Positions 1 through 6,431 of a stretch of 13,904 nucleotides of DNA are shown in pieces. The position numbers and the translations under genes are program-made. The notes beneath the pieces are model-generated. The model worked only from the letters and a program-made list of their open reading frames with translations, had not been told where the DNA came from and ran no database searches. Each line of letters opens with the position of its first letter. The first letter of the stretch is position 1. This stretch comes from Planctomycetota bacterium (lineage in GTDB: Bacteria > Planctomycetota > Phycisphaerae > Sedimentisphaerales > SM23-30), in NCBI GenBank assembly GCA_022705365.1, contig JAKJEP010000051.1:1-13904 (forward strand), given 5' to 3'.

Positions 1-825
1 CGAATTCGGAATTTGACCTACGATACGCCGCCGGGTAACACCACCCCCGTGGATTATATCTGGACGAATGTAAAACCTGGCAGCTACATCTATTACAGCG
101 GCAATCACATCGCCTGTCATGTTCAGATGGGGCTTTATGGCGCCGTTACCAAAAACGCCGATATCAACCAGGCTTATCCCGGCATCGCTTATGATCAGGA
201 GGTATTGCTGTTTTACAGCGAGATTGATCCTGCCTTTCACGAAGCCGTGGCCACGGGCAATTATGGGCCGGGCAAAACAATGAGCAGCACCATGGATTAT
301 CATCCCAAATATTTCCTGGTGAACGGATCGCCTTTTGTTCCGGGACAATTGCCGATTTCTGCCGGATCGGTTGGGCAGAATATTCTAGTCCGTTTTTTCA
401 ACGCCGGTCTGGAAACCCATGTGGCACAATTTCAGAATCTCCGCGGGATACTGCTGGCGGAAGACGGTTGGCCGCTCAATTACCAGACGGATCAGTACAC
501 CTTTGAACTGCAGGCACTCAAGACCAAAGATGTTTTACTACAACCTGCTGCTGCTGGTACCTATCCGGTTTACGATCGCCGGTTACGATTTGATACCTCT
601 AGTACAAACGGTATGCTATCGCCCAATAACATCTCACCTTCTAATCTAGTCACAGTAACTCCCAATGTATCACCCGCTGGATTGATAAGTTTTTTACAGG
701 TGAATGCAGCCCCACCTTCTCCTCCTCAACCTCTGGGAAATCGTAAACAAATTAAGGCAGAAGAAAAGGTTCTGAAAAATGAAGAAAAGGCCCTGAAAAA
801 AGAAGAAAAGAAAAAACGGCGATGA
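1..825 (+). CDS. Multicopper oxidase-family protein, 3' part (5' end outside window)
   Basis: The reading frame is open from base 1, so this is the C-terminal 274 residues of a longer protein; the TTG at 13 is not a convincing start. The segment with KPGSYIYYSGNH followed by HVQMGLYGAV matches the end of a cupredoxin domain of multicopper oxidases, where Gly-Thr-Tyr-type strands and His residues hold the copper cluster. A second domain follows, with HPKYFLVNG, a NAGLETHVAQFQ stretch and a closing GTYPVYDRRL. These resemble a bacterial subgroup of multicopper oxidases that ends in this way, without the usual C-terminal HCH copper motif. The last 27 or so residues form an unusual Lys/Glu-rich tail (KAEEKVLKNEEKALKKEEKKKRR type), likely helical and not part of the fold. 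The stop overlaps the next gene's start, so the two are probably translationally coupled. The family is fairly safe; substrate and copper content cannot be judged without the N-terminus. Confidence 0.75.
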   Translation, partial: RIRNLTYDTPPGNTTPVDYIWTNVKPGSYIYYSGNHIACHVQMGLYGAVTKNADINQAYPGIAYDQEVLLFYSEIDPAFHEAVATGNYGPGKTMSSTMDYHPKYFLVNGSPFVPGQLPISAGSVGQNILVRFFNAGLETHVAQFQNLRGILLAEDGWPLNYQTDQYTFELQALKTKDVLLQPAAAGTYPVYDRRLRFDTSSTNGMLSPNNISPSNLVTVTPNVSPAGLISFLQVNAAPPSPPQPLGNRKQIKAEEKVLKNEEKALKKEEKKKRR

Positions 826-1322
826 ATAGATATTGGTGGTTTTGTTTAATTCGTATTTGGTTGGCCGTGCTCCTTCTGGCCCTGTTGGGTTGTCGTTCGG
901 ATTCCCATGCACCGGTTCCGCCGCCTTTTCACAAAGAAGTTTCCCCAGCGGCCATTGTACCTTTGGCCCAGCGGGAAGGAATAATCTATGAAAACTGGGG
1001 TATTGAGGTGAAAACGATTATGCTTTCCGCCGCCGGCTATATGCTGGATTTTCGGTTCAAGGTCCTGGATGCACAAAAAGCGGAACCCCTATTTGGACGA
1101 AAAGTCCAGCCGCAGCTTATTGATGAATCTTCCGGTGCCGTCTTAATCGTTCCCAGTCCGCCCAAAGTGGGACAAATGCGCCAGACGCTGTATCAGCCCC
1201 ATGAAGGGAAAATACACTATGTCTTGTTTGCCAATCCCGGTCGCTTGATTCAGCCGGGCAACAAAGTGACGGTGGTAATGGGTGATTTTCGTGCAGAAAA
1301 TCTGTCCGTTGAAAGTTTTTAA
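822..1322 (+). CDS. Putative lipoprotein, partner of the multicopper oxidase
   Basis: A 166-residue protein starting at an ATG that overlaps the preceding stop (ATGA). The N-terminus has a hydrophobic stretch (residues 9-23) ending in LALLGC, a plausible lipobox with Cys24 as the lipidated residue, so the mature protein should be membrane-anchored on the outside of the cytoplasmic membrane or in the outer membrane. The mature part contains ENWGIEV, AAGYMLDFRFKV, PLFGRKVQP, a VPSPPKVG stretch and FANPGRLIQPGNKVTVVMGDF. From memory this looks like a conserved but uncharacterised family often found beside multicopper oxidases and related copper proteins; that is recall, not a search result. No catalytic residues are obvious. 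The tight spacing on both sides places it in one operon with the oxidase and the protease, so a role as partner or assembly factor of the oxidase is a reasonable guess only. Confidence 0.7.
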   Translation: MNRYWWFCLIRIWLAVLLLALLGCRSDSHAPVPPPFHKEVSPAAIVPLAQREGIIYENWGIEVKTIMLSAAGYMLDFRFKVLDAQKAEPLFGRKVQPQLIDESSGAVLIVPSPPKVGQMRQTLYQPHEGKIHYVLFANPGRLIQPGNKVTVVMGDFRAENLSVESF

Positions 1323-1324
1323 CG

Positions 1325-2872
1325 GTGCGTACATATACTGGGATATTGGTTTTTTTATTCTGTTTGCCGGTATTTGCGGCAGAGGGAACGGAAAATCCCC
1401 GCCTCTCACCGATTCTGCAAGCCGTTTTAAAAACATCGGACGCCGGAAAATCCGTTGGGGTAATTGCGTATTTGGCGGATGAGCAGCGGGAAGGACTGAT
1501 CCGGCAATTTCGCGGCCGCCATCAACGCCGGAATCTCGTCCGGAATTTACGTCAAAATGCCGAACGGGTACAGAAAGACGTTCAGCGGAAATTGCACCGG
1601 CTCCAGGCAAAAAAGATACACTCCCTTTGGACTCTAAATGCCCTTGCCTTTACTGCTTCCCAAGAGGTTATAGAACAAGTATCGCATTTTCCTCAGGTGC
1701 AAGCCCTTCATCTGGATCAAAGCATTCAGTTATCAGAACCCATATTCAAACCAGAAGGGACTCTGGAATGGAACCTTACCCTGATCCAGGCGCCCGATAT
1801 GTGGAATGCCGGTTTCACCGGGCAGGGTGTGGTGGTGGCCGCCATGGATACCGGAGTGGATGGCAATCACCTGGCTTTGGCGTCTGGCTGGCGGGGAGGA
1901 ACCAATAGCTGGTTCGATCCCTATGGCCAGCACCCGGATTTTCCCTATGATGGTCATGGACACGGTACTGCCGTGATGGGAATCCTGGCCGGAAGAGAAA
2001 ACAGGAATTCCGCTATCGGAGTAGCGCCCGGGTCTCGCTGGATAGCAGTCAAAATTTTTGATGATGAAAACAAAGCATCCTATAGCAGGATTCACCTGGG
2101 ATTTCAGTGGCTGCTGGATCCTGATGGGGATCCGAATACCGATGATGCACCGGATATAGTCAATAATTCCTGGGGACTCCCGGATGAGGTGAATCAATGC
2201 TTTCTGGAATTTTCTTCCGATATTGATCTACTGAGAAACGCGGGGATTGCCGTGGTTTTTGCTGCCGGCAATGAAGGGCCGCAATCCGCCACCAGTATCA
2301 GTCCAGCCAATAATCCGGGCAGTTTCTCCATAGGTTCGGTGGCTTCGTCCCGGCTGATTTCTTTATCCAGCAGCCGGGGGCCGGCACCCTGTCTGGATCA
2401 GGTTTTTCCCAATGCCGTAGCGCCGGGTGTAAATATTCTGACCGCTGATCTTACTCTAAATGGGGCTTTTCCTGCGGCTTCCACTTATCTGACCGGCACC
2501 TCTGCCGCCGCTCCGCACATGGCGGGGGCACTGGCTTTGCTTTTGTCGGCATGGCCTGCGATGGAGACGGATGTTTTTCAAACCGTTCTTATGGAATCGG
2601 CCCAGGACTTGGGGGATCCCGGCCCGGATAATATGTATGGTTGGGGTTTAATCAATGTCTGGACTGCTTATCAGGAACTACTCCATCAAACTACCGAGGG
2701 AGACCTCAATGGAGACGGTATGGTGAATTTAGAAGACGTCATAATTTTCATGGTATACTGGCTGGAACCTTGTCAGCTAGGAGAGATATGCCTGGCGGAT
2801 CTTAATCAGGACGGTTTTATCAATCTGGCGGATTTTGCGCTCCTGAAATCCCATTTCGGGCTCCCCCAATAA
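1325..2872 (+). CDS. Secreted subtilisin-like serine protease (S8) with C-terminal dockerin domain
   Basis: A 515-residue protein starting at GTG only 2 nt after the lipoprotein stop; no good Shine-Dalgarno is visible, so translation is probably coupled. Residues 1-19 look like a signal peptide ending in VFAA. Residues 40-135 resemble an inhibitor/chaperone propeptide with many basic residues. The catalytic domain (about 150-450) has all elements of the triad: Asp175 in AAMDTGVDG, His213 in DGHGHGTAVMG, and Ser393 in LTGTSAAAPHMAG. The oxyanion Asn316 sits in FAAGNEGP. After a YGWGLINVW motif comes a dockerin type I-like module (458-515) with two calcium-loop repeats, DLNGDGMVNLED and DLNQDGFINLAD. 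It should be an extracellular endopeptidase made as a proenzyme. The dockerin could attach it to a surface partner, but no cohesin is in the window, and many planctomycete dockerins have no known receptor. The protease assignment is strong; the substrate is unknown. Confidence 0.93.
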   Translation: MRTYTGILVFLFCLPVFAAEGTENPRLSPILQAVLKTSDAGKSVGVIAYLADEQREGLIRQFRGRHQRRNLVRNLRQNAERVQKDVQRKLHRLQAKKIHSLWTLNALAFTASQEVIEQVSHFPQVQALHLDQSIQLSEPIFKPEGTLEWNLTLIQAPDMWNAGFTGQGVVVAAMDTGVDGNHLALASGWRGGTNSWFDPYGQHPDFPYDGHGHGTAVMGILAGRENRNSAIGVAPGSRWIAVKIFDDENKASYSRIHLGFQWLLDPDGDPNTDDAPDIVNNSWGLPDEVNQCFLEFSSDIDLLRNAGIAVVFAAGNEGPQSATSISPANNPGSFSIGSVASSRLISLSSSRGPAPCLDQVFPNAVAPGVNILTADLTLNGAFPAASTYLTGTSAAAPHMAGALALLLSAWPAMETDVFQTVLMESAQDLGDPGPDNMYGWGLINVWTAYQELLHQTTEGDLNGDGMVNLEDVIIFMVYWLEPCQLGEICLADLNQDGFINLADFALLKSHFGLPQ

Positions 2873-3033
2873 CCAGCAGATCAGAAGAGAGTTGCTTAGA
2901 AAAATAAAAACAAGCCAACGACACTAGATAGGGACCCTCGCCCTCTGTTTCTCACTTAAACTCAAAATCGGGAGTGACGCTCCTTGTAGAAATATTCTAC
3001 GGTTACAGCAAGTCTGAGACATAAAAAATATTT

Positions 3034-3774
3034 TTAAGCTTCATCCATCGCCTCCACGATGCTTATTTCCGCCGTTGTGGGGATGATCCTATTCAGATGC
3101 AGCCCCGCCTTCGATAACAACAACTGATACTGTTCTTGGGTACGTTCCTTTCCTCCCACCAGCAGCATCATAAGATCCAGCCACTTTCCGAAACTCGGTT
3201 CATTGCCAGGGGGGATGATCATCTCGATCAACAGGATCCGGCCGCCCGGTGCCATAGCCTGACGGCAGTTACGAAGGATGGCAATGGCTTCCGTATCCTG
3301 CCAGTCATGAATTACATGCTGCATGAGGTAGGCATCGGCACCAGAAGGAACGGCCGTAAAGAAGTTTCCGCCCTCGGTCCGGCAACGGTCGGAGAGATCC
3401 ATGCCTGCTATGAGGTCCCTGGCCCGCTCGGCAACAGCGGGCAGATCGAAAAGAATTCCGCGAACGGCAGGATACCGTTTCAGAATAGAAGCCAGCAACA
3501 CGCCGCGGCCGCCGCCGAGATCAACCACGGTCCGAAAGGTACCAAAGTTGTAGGCGTCGAGAACGGGACTGGTTTCTTCTCTGCCGAAAGTTCCCATAGC
3601 CTGGTCATAGAAGCTATGCCGGTCTGGATGCTCCATCATATACTGAAAAAATGGTATGCCGAACCGCTTCTCAAATCCCGGCTCTCCCGTACGCAGGGAA
3701 TATAGCAGTTCTCCCCACGCCGCCTGAAACTCAGAACCCATCATAATAGCAAAGGGCCGCTGGGAGTCAGGCAC
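3034..3774 (-). pseudogene. O-methyltransferase family 2, C-terminal fragment (truncated)
   Basis: The 246-residue open frame is the SAM-binding and catalytic part of a family-2 (hydroxyindole or polyketide type) O-methyltransferase. Motif I is VVDLGGGRG (83-91), the acidic SAM-ribose motif is FDLP (109-112), the catalytic His156 lies in HVIHDWQD, and later motifs are APGGRILLIE and GGKERT. Full members run about 330-350 residues and begin with a helical dimerisation domain, which is missing here. Homology-like sequence continues upstream of the GTG (ALQND before VPDSQRPFA), but an in-frame TAG at 3790-3792 blocks it. The GTG has no ribosome-binding site, so the start looks like a chance codon. 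The fragment is therefore most likely inactive, although the catalytic half itself is undamaged. A matching N-terminal fragment lies at 10825-11004 on the same strand. No terminator was recognised after it. Confidence 0.82.
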
Positions 3775-3792
3775 GTCGTTTTGAAGAGCCTA

Positions 3793-4128
3793 GCGCAGCA
3801 ATTCATGGCTTGTGATATCGCTGTCATAACTACCAAACTGCCAATTAGTTGAAAAGACATTTTTTCTTGCGTTGAACCTAACCGACTCTCTGCAACAGAT
3901 TTTCAACAAAACTCGACTTTCTCACGGGAGAATCTGTCTTCCTGGTGCGTTACAAAAATCAGAATCTTTAACATATTCTTGGGGATACATTTTCATTAAA
4001 AGTAAACAGAATGCTGCTCTTGTCCTTCGAAAAATCTTCTCTGATAAACATTCTCAATTTATTCGAGAATAGCTGCGCTATAGATCAGTAACGGCGTTAA
4101 GTTTTGGAAAACCTTATTATTGCAGGGT
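3793..4128. other. Gene-free AT-rich spacer between the O-methyltransferase fragment and the dockerin gene
   Basis: About 335 bases with no convincing gene. One 66-codon frame (3872-4072, plus) starts with TTG, has no ribosome-binding site and shows no recognisable motif. A short inverted repeat, ATTCTC with GAGAAT nine bases apart, lies near 4046-4070. The methyltransferase N-terminal domain should be encoded here on the minus strand if that gene were intact, but no frame carries it convincingly. Confidence 0.5.
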
Positions 4129-5292
4129 TCAGTTTTCCGGACAGGGTAGCAGCCAGCCGTTGCAGAAGAGGACGAGGTCTGTGAGGTTCACCGTTTTATC
4201 GCCGTGGAGATCGGCGGCGGGATTGTACTTCGGCTGGCCCGCAACAGAGAGCCAGGCACTGCTGAACAGGGCGAAATCCGGGAGATCACGATACCCATCG
4301 CCGTTGAGGTCGCCGGGACAGGAAGGATGGGAGATCACCCTGATATTGTCGATCAGCGTGAAGTTGAGTTCCCAGTATGCCTCGTCGATCCCCGTCGTGG
4401 AATTTACGTCGGAGTGGCCGAAGAATATGTTGTTACCGCCGGTGGGTACGGCGAAGTCCGTCGTGTCCACGGTAACGATCAACACGTCGTCCACGTACCA
4501 CACCACGAGCGGACCGGTCTTCTCGATCGCGACTTGATGCCAGGTAAAGCCCTGCGAGCCCGCCGGCGTGGTGCCGGTCTGCATCAGCGGGTACATCGCT
4601 TGTTGGATAGCCGGGGCCGCATAGCCGCCGGGGAAGTGACTGGTGTAGTAGGCCGCCGAGTTGTTCTGTATGCCTGCGACGTAAACGGCGTGTGCATCAT
4701 TCGGCACTATATGGGATGCAAGGTACCCTGTGGCGCGTTCCACTGAATACGCGCGGTAATCGAAAGTGGAGCCGCCATCCCCTGTCGTGGCGAAGTACAC
4801 GCCGTCCGCTACTGCGCCCTGAGGCCAGGCGGTCTGATCCGAGGGGAAATTGCCCGCCGTGCCGCTGGTCAGCACGCCAAACGTCGAAAGCATCGTCGAG
4901 CCTGCGGCGCCGGTGTCCAGCGGCCCGTTATAGTTCGACCACCAGTCAAACTTCAGCGTGTAGTCGCCGGTGAACGACTGACCGGTCGGCGAGACGTTAA
5001 ATCCGCCGAATGCGTCGAAATCGCCGTCATCAAAAGGCACATTGGCCTGTAGTTTCATCCCCCGAGTCGTCCCGCTGCCCGAGAAGGTCGGTGCCGGCGG
5101 GATGCCCACCGTGCTGTAATCAAAGAAAAAGTCCGCCGACTCGACAGTCGGCCCGTCCACCACCGTCCAGTTGGCCGTATCGTCGGCGTCAAAGTTCTGG
5201 GAGTACAACACCTGCCCTCCGGCGCGGGCGCTGGTGACCGCGAGAACACAGATTATTGCCGGGACGACGTTAATAAAATGGCGAATCAACAT
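4129..5292 (-). CDS. Secreted dockerin-repeat protein with a jelly-roll-like central domain
   Basis: A 387-residue protein read from the ATG at 5292, chosen because GGAG sits 9 nt upstream and a signal peptide follows directly (MLIRHFIN, a hydrophobic run to about residue 22, then SARAGG). A longer frame from a GTG at 5343 would add 17 non-signal-like residues and run into the gene before it. The centre (about 27-320) is rich in aromatic, Gly, Asp and Thr residues. It contains FDADDTANW, a TLKFDWWSN strand, VVWYVDDVLI and LIDNIRV, the pattern of a lectin-like or LamG-like beta-sandwich found in many planctomycete surface proteins; this is inferred from strand pattern, not a named family. The C-terminus (327-382) has two dockerin-like repeats, GDLNGDGYRDLPDFALF and ADLHGDKTVNLTDLVLF, the second with a weaker calcium loop. 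It lies 22 nt after the CHRD/dockerin chimera and is probably co-transcribed with it. The gene looks GC-richer than its neighbours. Function unknown. Confidence 0.8.
   Translation of the reverse strand: MLIRHFINVVPAIICVLAVTSARAGGQVLYSQNFDADDTANWTVVDGPTVESADFFFDYSTVGIPPAPTFSGSGTTRGMKLQANVPFDDGDFDAFGGFNVSPTGQSFTGDYTLKFDWWSNYNGPLDTGAAGSTMLSTFGVLTSGTAGNFPSDQTAWPQGAVADGVYFATTGDGGSTFDYRAYSVERATGYLASHIVPNDAHAVYVAGIQNNSAAYYTSHFPGGYAAPAIQQAMYPLMQTGTTPAGSQGFTWHQVAIEKTGPLVVWYVDDVLIVTVDTTDFAVPTGGNNIFFGHSDVNSTTGIDEAYWELNFTLIDNIRVISHPSCPGDLNGDGYRDLPDFALFSSAWLSVAGQPKYNPAADLHGDKTVNLTDLVLFCNGWLLPCPEN
4268..4315. repeat. 48-bp dockerin-coding direct repeat, copy 1 (partner at 5349-5396)
   Basis: This stretch, which encodes the GDLNGDG...LALF-type calcium loop, aligns without gaps with 5349-5396; I count 43 identical bases of 48. 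The similarity at third codon positions is higher than the shared motif alone would require, which suggests recent duplication or gene conversion between the two neighbouring genes. Confidence 0.7.
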
Positions 5293-5314
5293 GGGTTTTA
5301 TCTCCGTGTATGGG

Positions 5315-5671
5315 TTACGGACATGGCGCCAACCAGGTGTCACTGAAGAGAGCTAAATCCAGGAGATCACGATTCCCGTCGCCGTTGAGGTCGCCGCGGA
5401 CCACGAGCAAGAAGTTTTCGTCCACGACCACATCGACATCCGGCGTCTGCAGGCCGTCCAGATCAAGGCTCGTAATCGTCAGATCGATGGTCAGCTGGTC
5501 CTGGGCCGCATTCAAGACAAAAACCGCCGTCCCGGTCGCGACAGAACCATTGGGTCCTACCTCCTGGCTGCCGTCCAGCGAAGCCAAAAAGTTGGTCTGA
5601 CCACCGACCTGCATAACCGGAAAAAGCAGACAAAAACACAAACTCTTCAGAATCCAATACTTGGTACCCAT
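5315..5671 (-). CDS. Chimeric exported protein: truncated CHRD domain joined to one dockerin-like repeat
   Basis: A 118-residue protein from the ATG at 5671, chosen because AAAGGAG lies 5 nt upstream; the longer frame from GTG at 5686 would translate the ribosome-binding site itself. Residues 1-25 are a signal peptide nearly identical to that of the CHRD protein at 12173-12760. Residues 26-77, containing ASLDGSQEVGP, TGTAVFVLNAAQDQL and LDLDGLQTP, are the first part of a CHRD domain and again closely match that paralogue. Directly after GLQTP the similarity stops. The remaining CHRD strands (the GLHIHRAPAG and GGEIRGQI regions) and the PEP-CTERM tail are absent, and a linker (VDVVVDENFLLVV) leads to a single dockerin-like repeat, GDLNGDGNRDLLDLALF, ending in APCP. 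The frame is intact and keeps its own leader and ribosome-binding site, so it may be expressed, but a half CHRD fold is unlikely to be stable. It precedes the dockerin gene by 22 nt. Confidence 0.78.
   Translation of the reverse strand: MGTKYWILKSLCFCLLFPVMQVGGQTNFLASLDGSQEVGPNGSVATGTAVFVLNAAQDQLTIDLTITSLDLDGLQTPDVDVVVDENFLLVVRGDLNGDGNRDLLDLALFSDTWLAPCP
5349..5396. repeat. 48-bp dockerin-coding direct repeat, copy 2 (partner at 4268-4315)
   Basis: Second copy of the segment described at 4268-4315, here forming the 3' end of the CHRD/dockerin chimera. It marks the probable donor of the chimera's tail: the neighbouring dockerin gene or a close relative elsewhere in the genome. Confidence 0.7.
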
Positions 5672-5756
5672 ACATTCTCCTTTCACGTTTTTAAATGTCC
5701 GTTAAGCATACATGGCACCGCATGCATCTCAAAACAAAGAACCGATAAAATTATAA

Positions 5757-5820
5757 TAGCGATCAAAAACAAATAAAAAATAGGCAATCTGCCTATATGG
5801 CATCAGGAAAATGATTATAT
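5757..5820 (-). repeat. Conserved upstream leader element, copy A (partner at 12838-12902)
   Basis: This 64-bp block upstream of the chimera is almost identical to 12838-12902 upstream of the full CHRD gene, differing by about one indel and one or two substitutions. The sequence between the block and the start codon is much less alike in the two copies (apart from the ribosome-binding site), so the block itself appears to be conserved or recently copied. It contains the inverted repeat at 5780-5796 and a TATAAT at its upstream edge. Confidence 0.8.
5780..5796 (-). promoter_or_regulatory. Hairpin or operator: 7-bp arms followed by T-run, in the chimera's leader
   Basis: On the minus strand ATAGGCA, GAT, TGCCTAT form a perfect 7-bp stem with a 3-base loop, followed by TTTTTTATTT. 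That is the layout of a small intrinsic terminator about 110 nt before the start codon. Just before it, TGCC (5802-5799) could instead pair with the GGCA of the first arm, giving a competing 4-bp hairpin. Attenuation and a palindromic protein-binding site are both possible; the sequence cannot separate them. Confidence 0.5.
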
Positions 5821-5842
5821 ATTTAATACTACAACGCTACAA
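5814..5842 (-). promoter_or_regulatory. Candidate sigma-70-type promoter for the chimera/dockerin pair
   Basis: On the minus strand TTGTAG (5842-5837) and TATAAT (5819-5814) are 17 bp apart, a good match to the -35/-10 pattern. Transcription would begin just before the hairpin at 5780-5796, placing that hairpin at the very start of the mRNA. The paralogous copy keeps the TATAAT (12901-12896) but has no clear -35 at the same distance. Confidence 0.5.
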
Positions 5843-5888
5843 AAACTACCAGTGACAATGAACCATGTTTTTTAAATTTACACCTATA

Positions 5889-6120
5889 TCATGCAACCGC
5901 CGGATTGTACGCCGACGATGGCACCGGGCCACTATCAGGCCGGGATTTTTTCCCCCGATGGTTCAGGCAAAATTCGCTCAGAAACACGTGGCTCAGGCAA
6001 CAGAGGATCAGGTGTCGCTGAATCGAGCGATAGTGCCGAATCTCAAAATGGTCCATGCCCAGTTCGGTCTTGTTGTACGCAAAGCACGTTCGATGGTCCA
6101 CCTCATCCGGAAAAGGTTGG
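5889..6120 (-). pseudogene. Transposase remnant (DDE type, IS701/IS4-like C-terminus), frameshifted
   Basis: On the minus strand one frame reads NLFRMRWTIER (about 6118-6086) and the next frame continues YNKTELGMDHFEIRHYRS followed by IQRHLIL and SHVFLSEF (about 6074-5969). Together they look like the C-terminal part of a DDE transposase: a W-x-IE-x-x-F region followed by a K-x-E-x-G-x-D-x-[FY]-E-x-R motif and a hydrophobic helix. The change of frame near 6090 and a likely second shift in the A-run near 5950 show that the gene is dead. No full-length element or terminal repeats are visible. The subfamily is from memory and tentative. Confidence 0.6.
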
Positions 6121-6153
6121 GGCAGTGGACACAGGGGGTGTTTTCCGCAATAT

Positions 6154-6181
6154 ATCCCGCAAAAGCAGACACGGCCTGCGG
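6154..6181. repeat. Imperfect 28-bp GC-rich repeat, copy 1 (partner at 6265-6292)
   Basis: Both 28-base copies begin with ATCCCGC, carry GCAG in the middle and end in ACGGCCTGCGG. The second copy is followed by GAT, so its ends ATCCCGC and GCGGGAT are complementary. They resemble dispersed intergenic palindromic repeats and lie next to the transposase remnant. Confidence 0.55.
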
Positions 6182-6264
6182 TGAAATCAACGCGGTGATA
6201 TACCCCTTTTAACGCTCACGATGTTCGCTGCTGAGTGGGCGAGAAAATGAGAGAATCCGAAGGT

Positions 6265-6292
6265 ATCCCGCCAGGGCAGGTACGGCCTGCGG
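6265..6292. repeat. Imperfect 28-bp GC-rich repeat, copy 2 (partner at 6154-6181)
   Basis: Second copy of the repeat described at 6154-6181, in the same orientation 111 bp away. With the following bases its outer arms (ATCCCGC and GCGGGAT) can form a hairpin. Confidence 0.55.
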
Positions 6293-6330
6293 GATTTAGG
6301 GATGGGATGGACGGGAGAAAAAAAATAACC

Positions 6331-6360
6331 ACGAATGGACGCGAATCTACGCGAATAGAC
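6331..6360. repeat. Three tandem 10-bp units of the form [AG]CGAATNNAC
   Basis: Three units follow each other exactly: acgaatggac, gcgaatctac and gcgaatagac. Six internal bases (CGAAT and the final AC) are constant and two vary. The stretch lies 70 bp downstream of the end of the TreT-like gene, in non-coding DNA. Similar ACGAAT-type tandem arrays occur in intergenic DNA of several environmental bacteria; no function is known to me. Confidence 0.65.
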
Positions 6361-6431
6361 AGGCAATACGGAGGTGGATCAAATCCGGATTTTCGCTTTT
6401 GCAGGAATGACAGGTTTGCCCTGTGCCGGTT

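Noticed and set aside
1..8. EcoRI-like GAATTC at the very left edge, suggesting a cloning junction
   Set aside because: A single six-base site proves nothing, and the protein frame continues through it naturally.
3872..4072. 66-codon plus-strand frame in the AT-rich spacer
   Set aside because: TTG start, no ribosome-binding site, no recognisable motif.
4085..4128. Terminator after the dockerin gene
   Set aside because: Only an imperfect AT-rich inverted repeat (TAAGTTTT/AAAACCTTA) is present, without a GC stem or following T-run.
5865..6212. 115-codon plus-strand frame over the transposase remnant
   Set aside because: The opposite strand shows transposase motifs in two adjacent frames; the plus frame has no motif.
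6380..6400. AAATCC/GGATTT palindrome downstream of the TreT-like gene as a terminator
   Set aside because: No loop and no T-run after it on the minus strand; short palindromes of this size are expected by chance.
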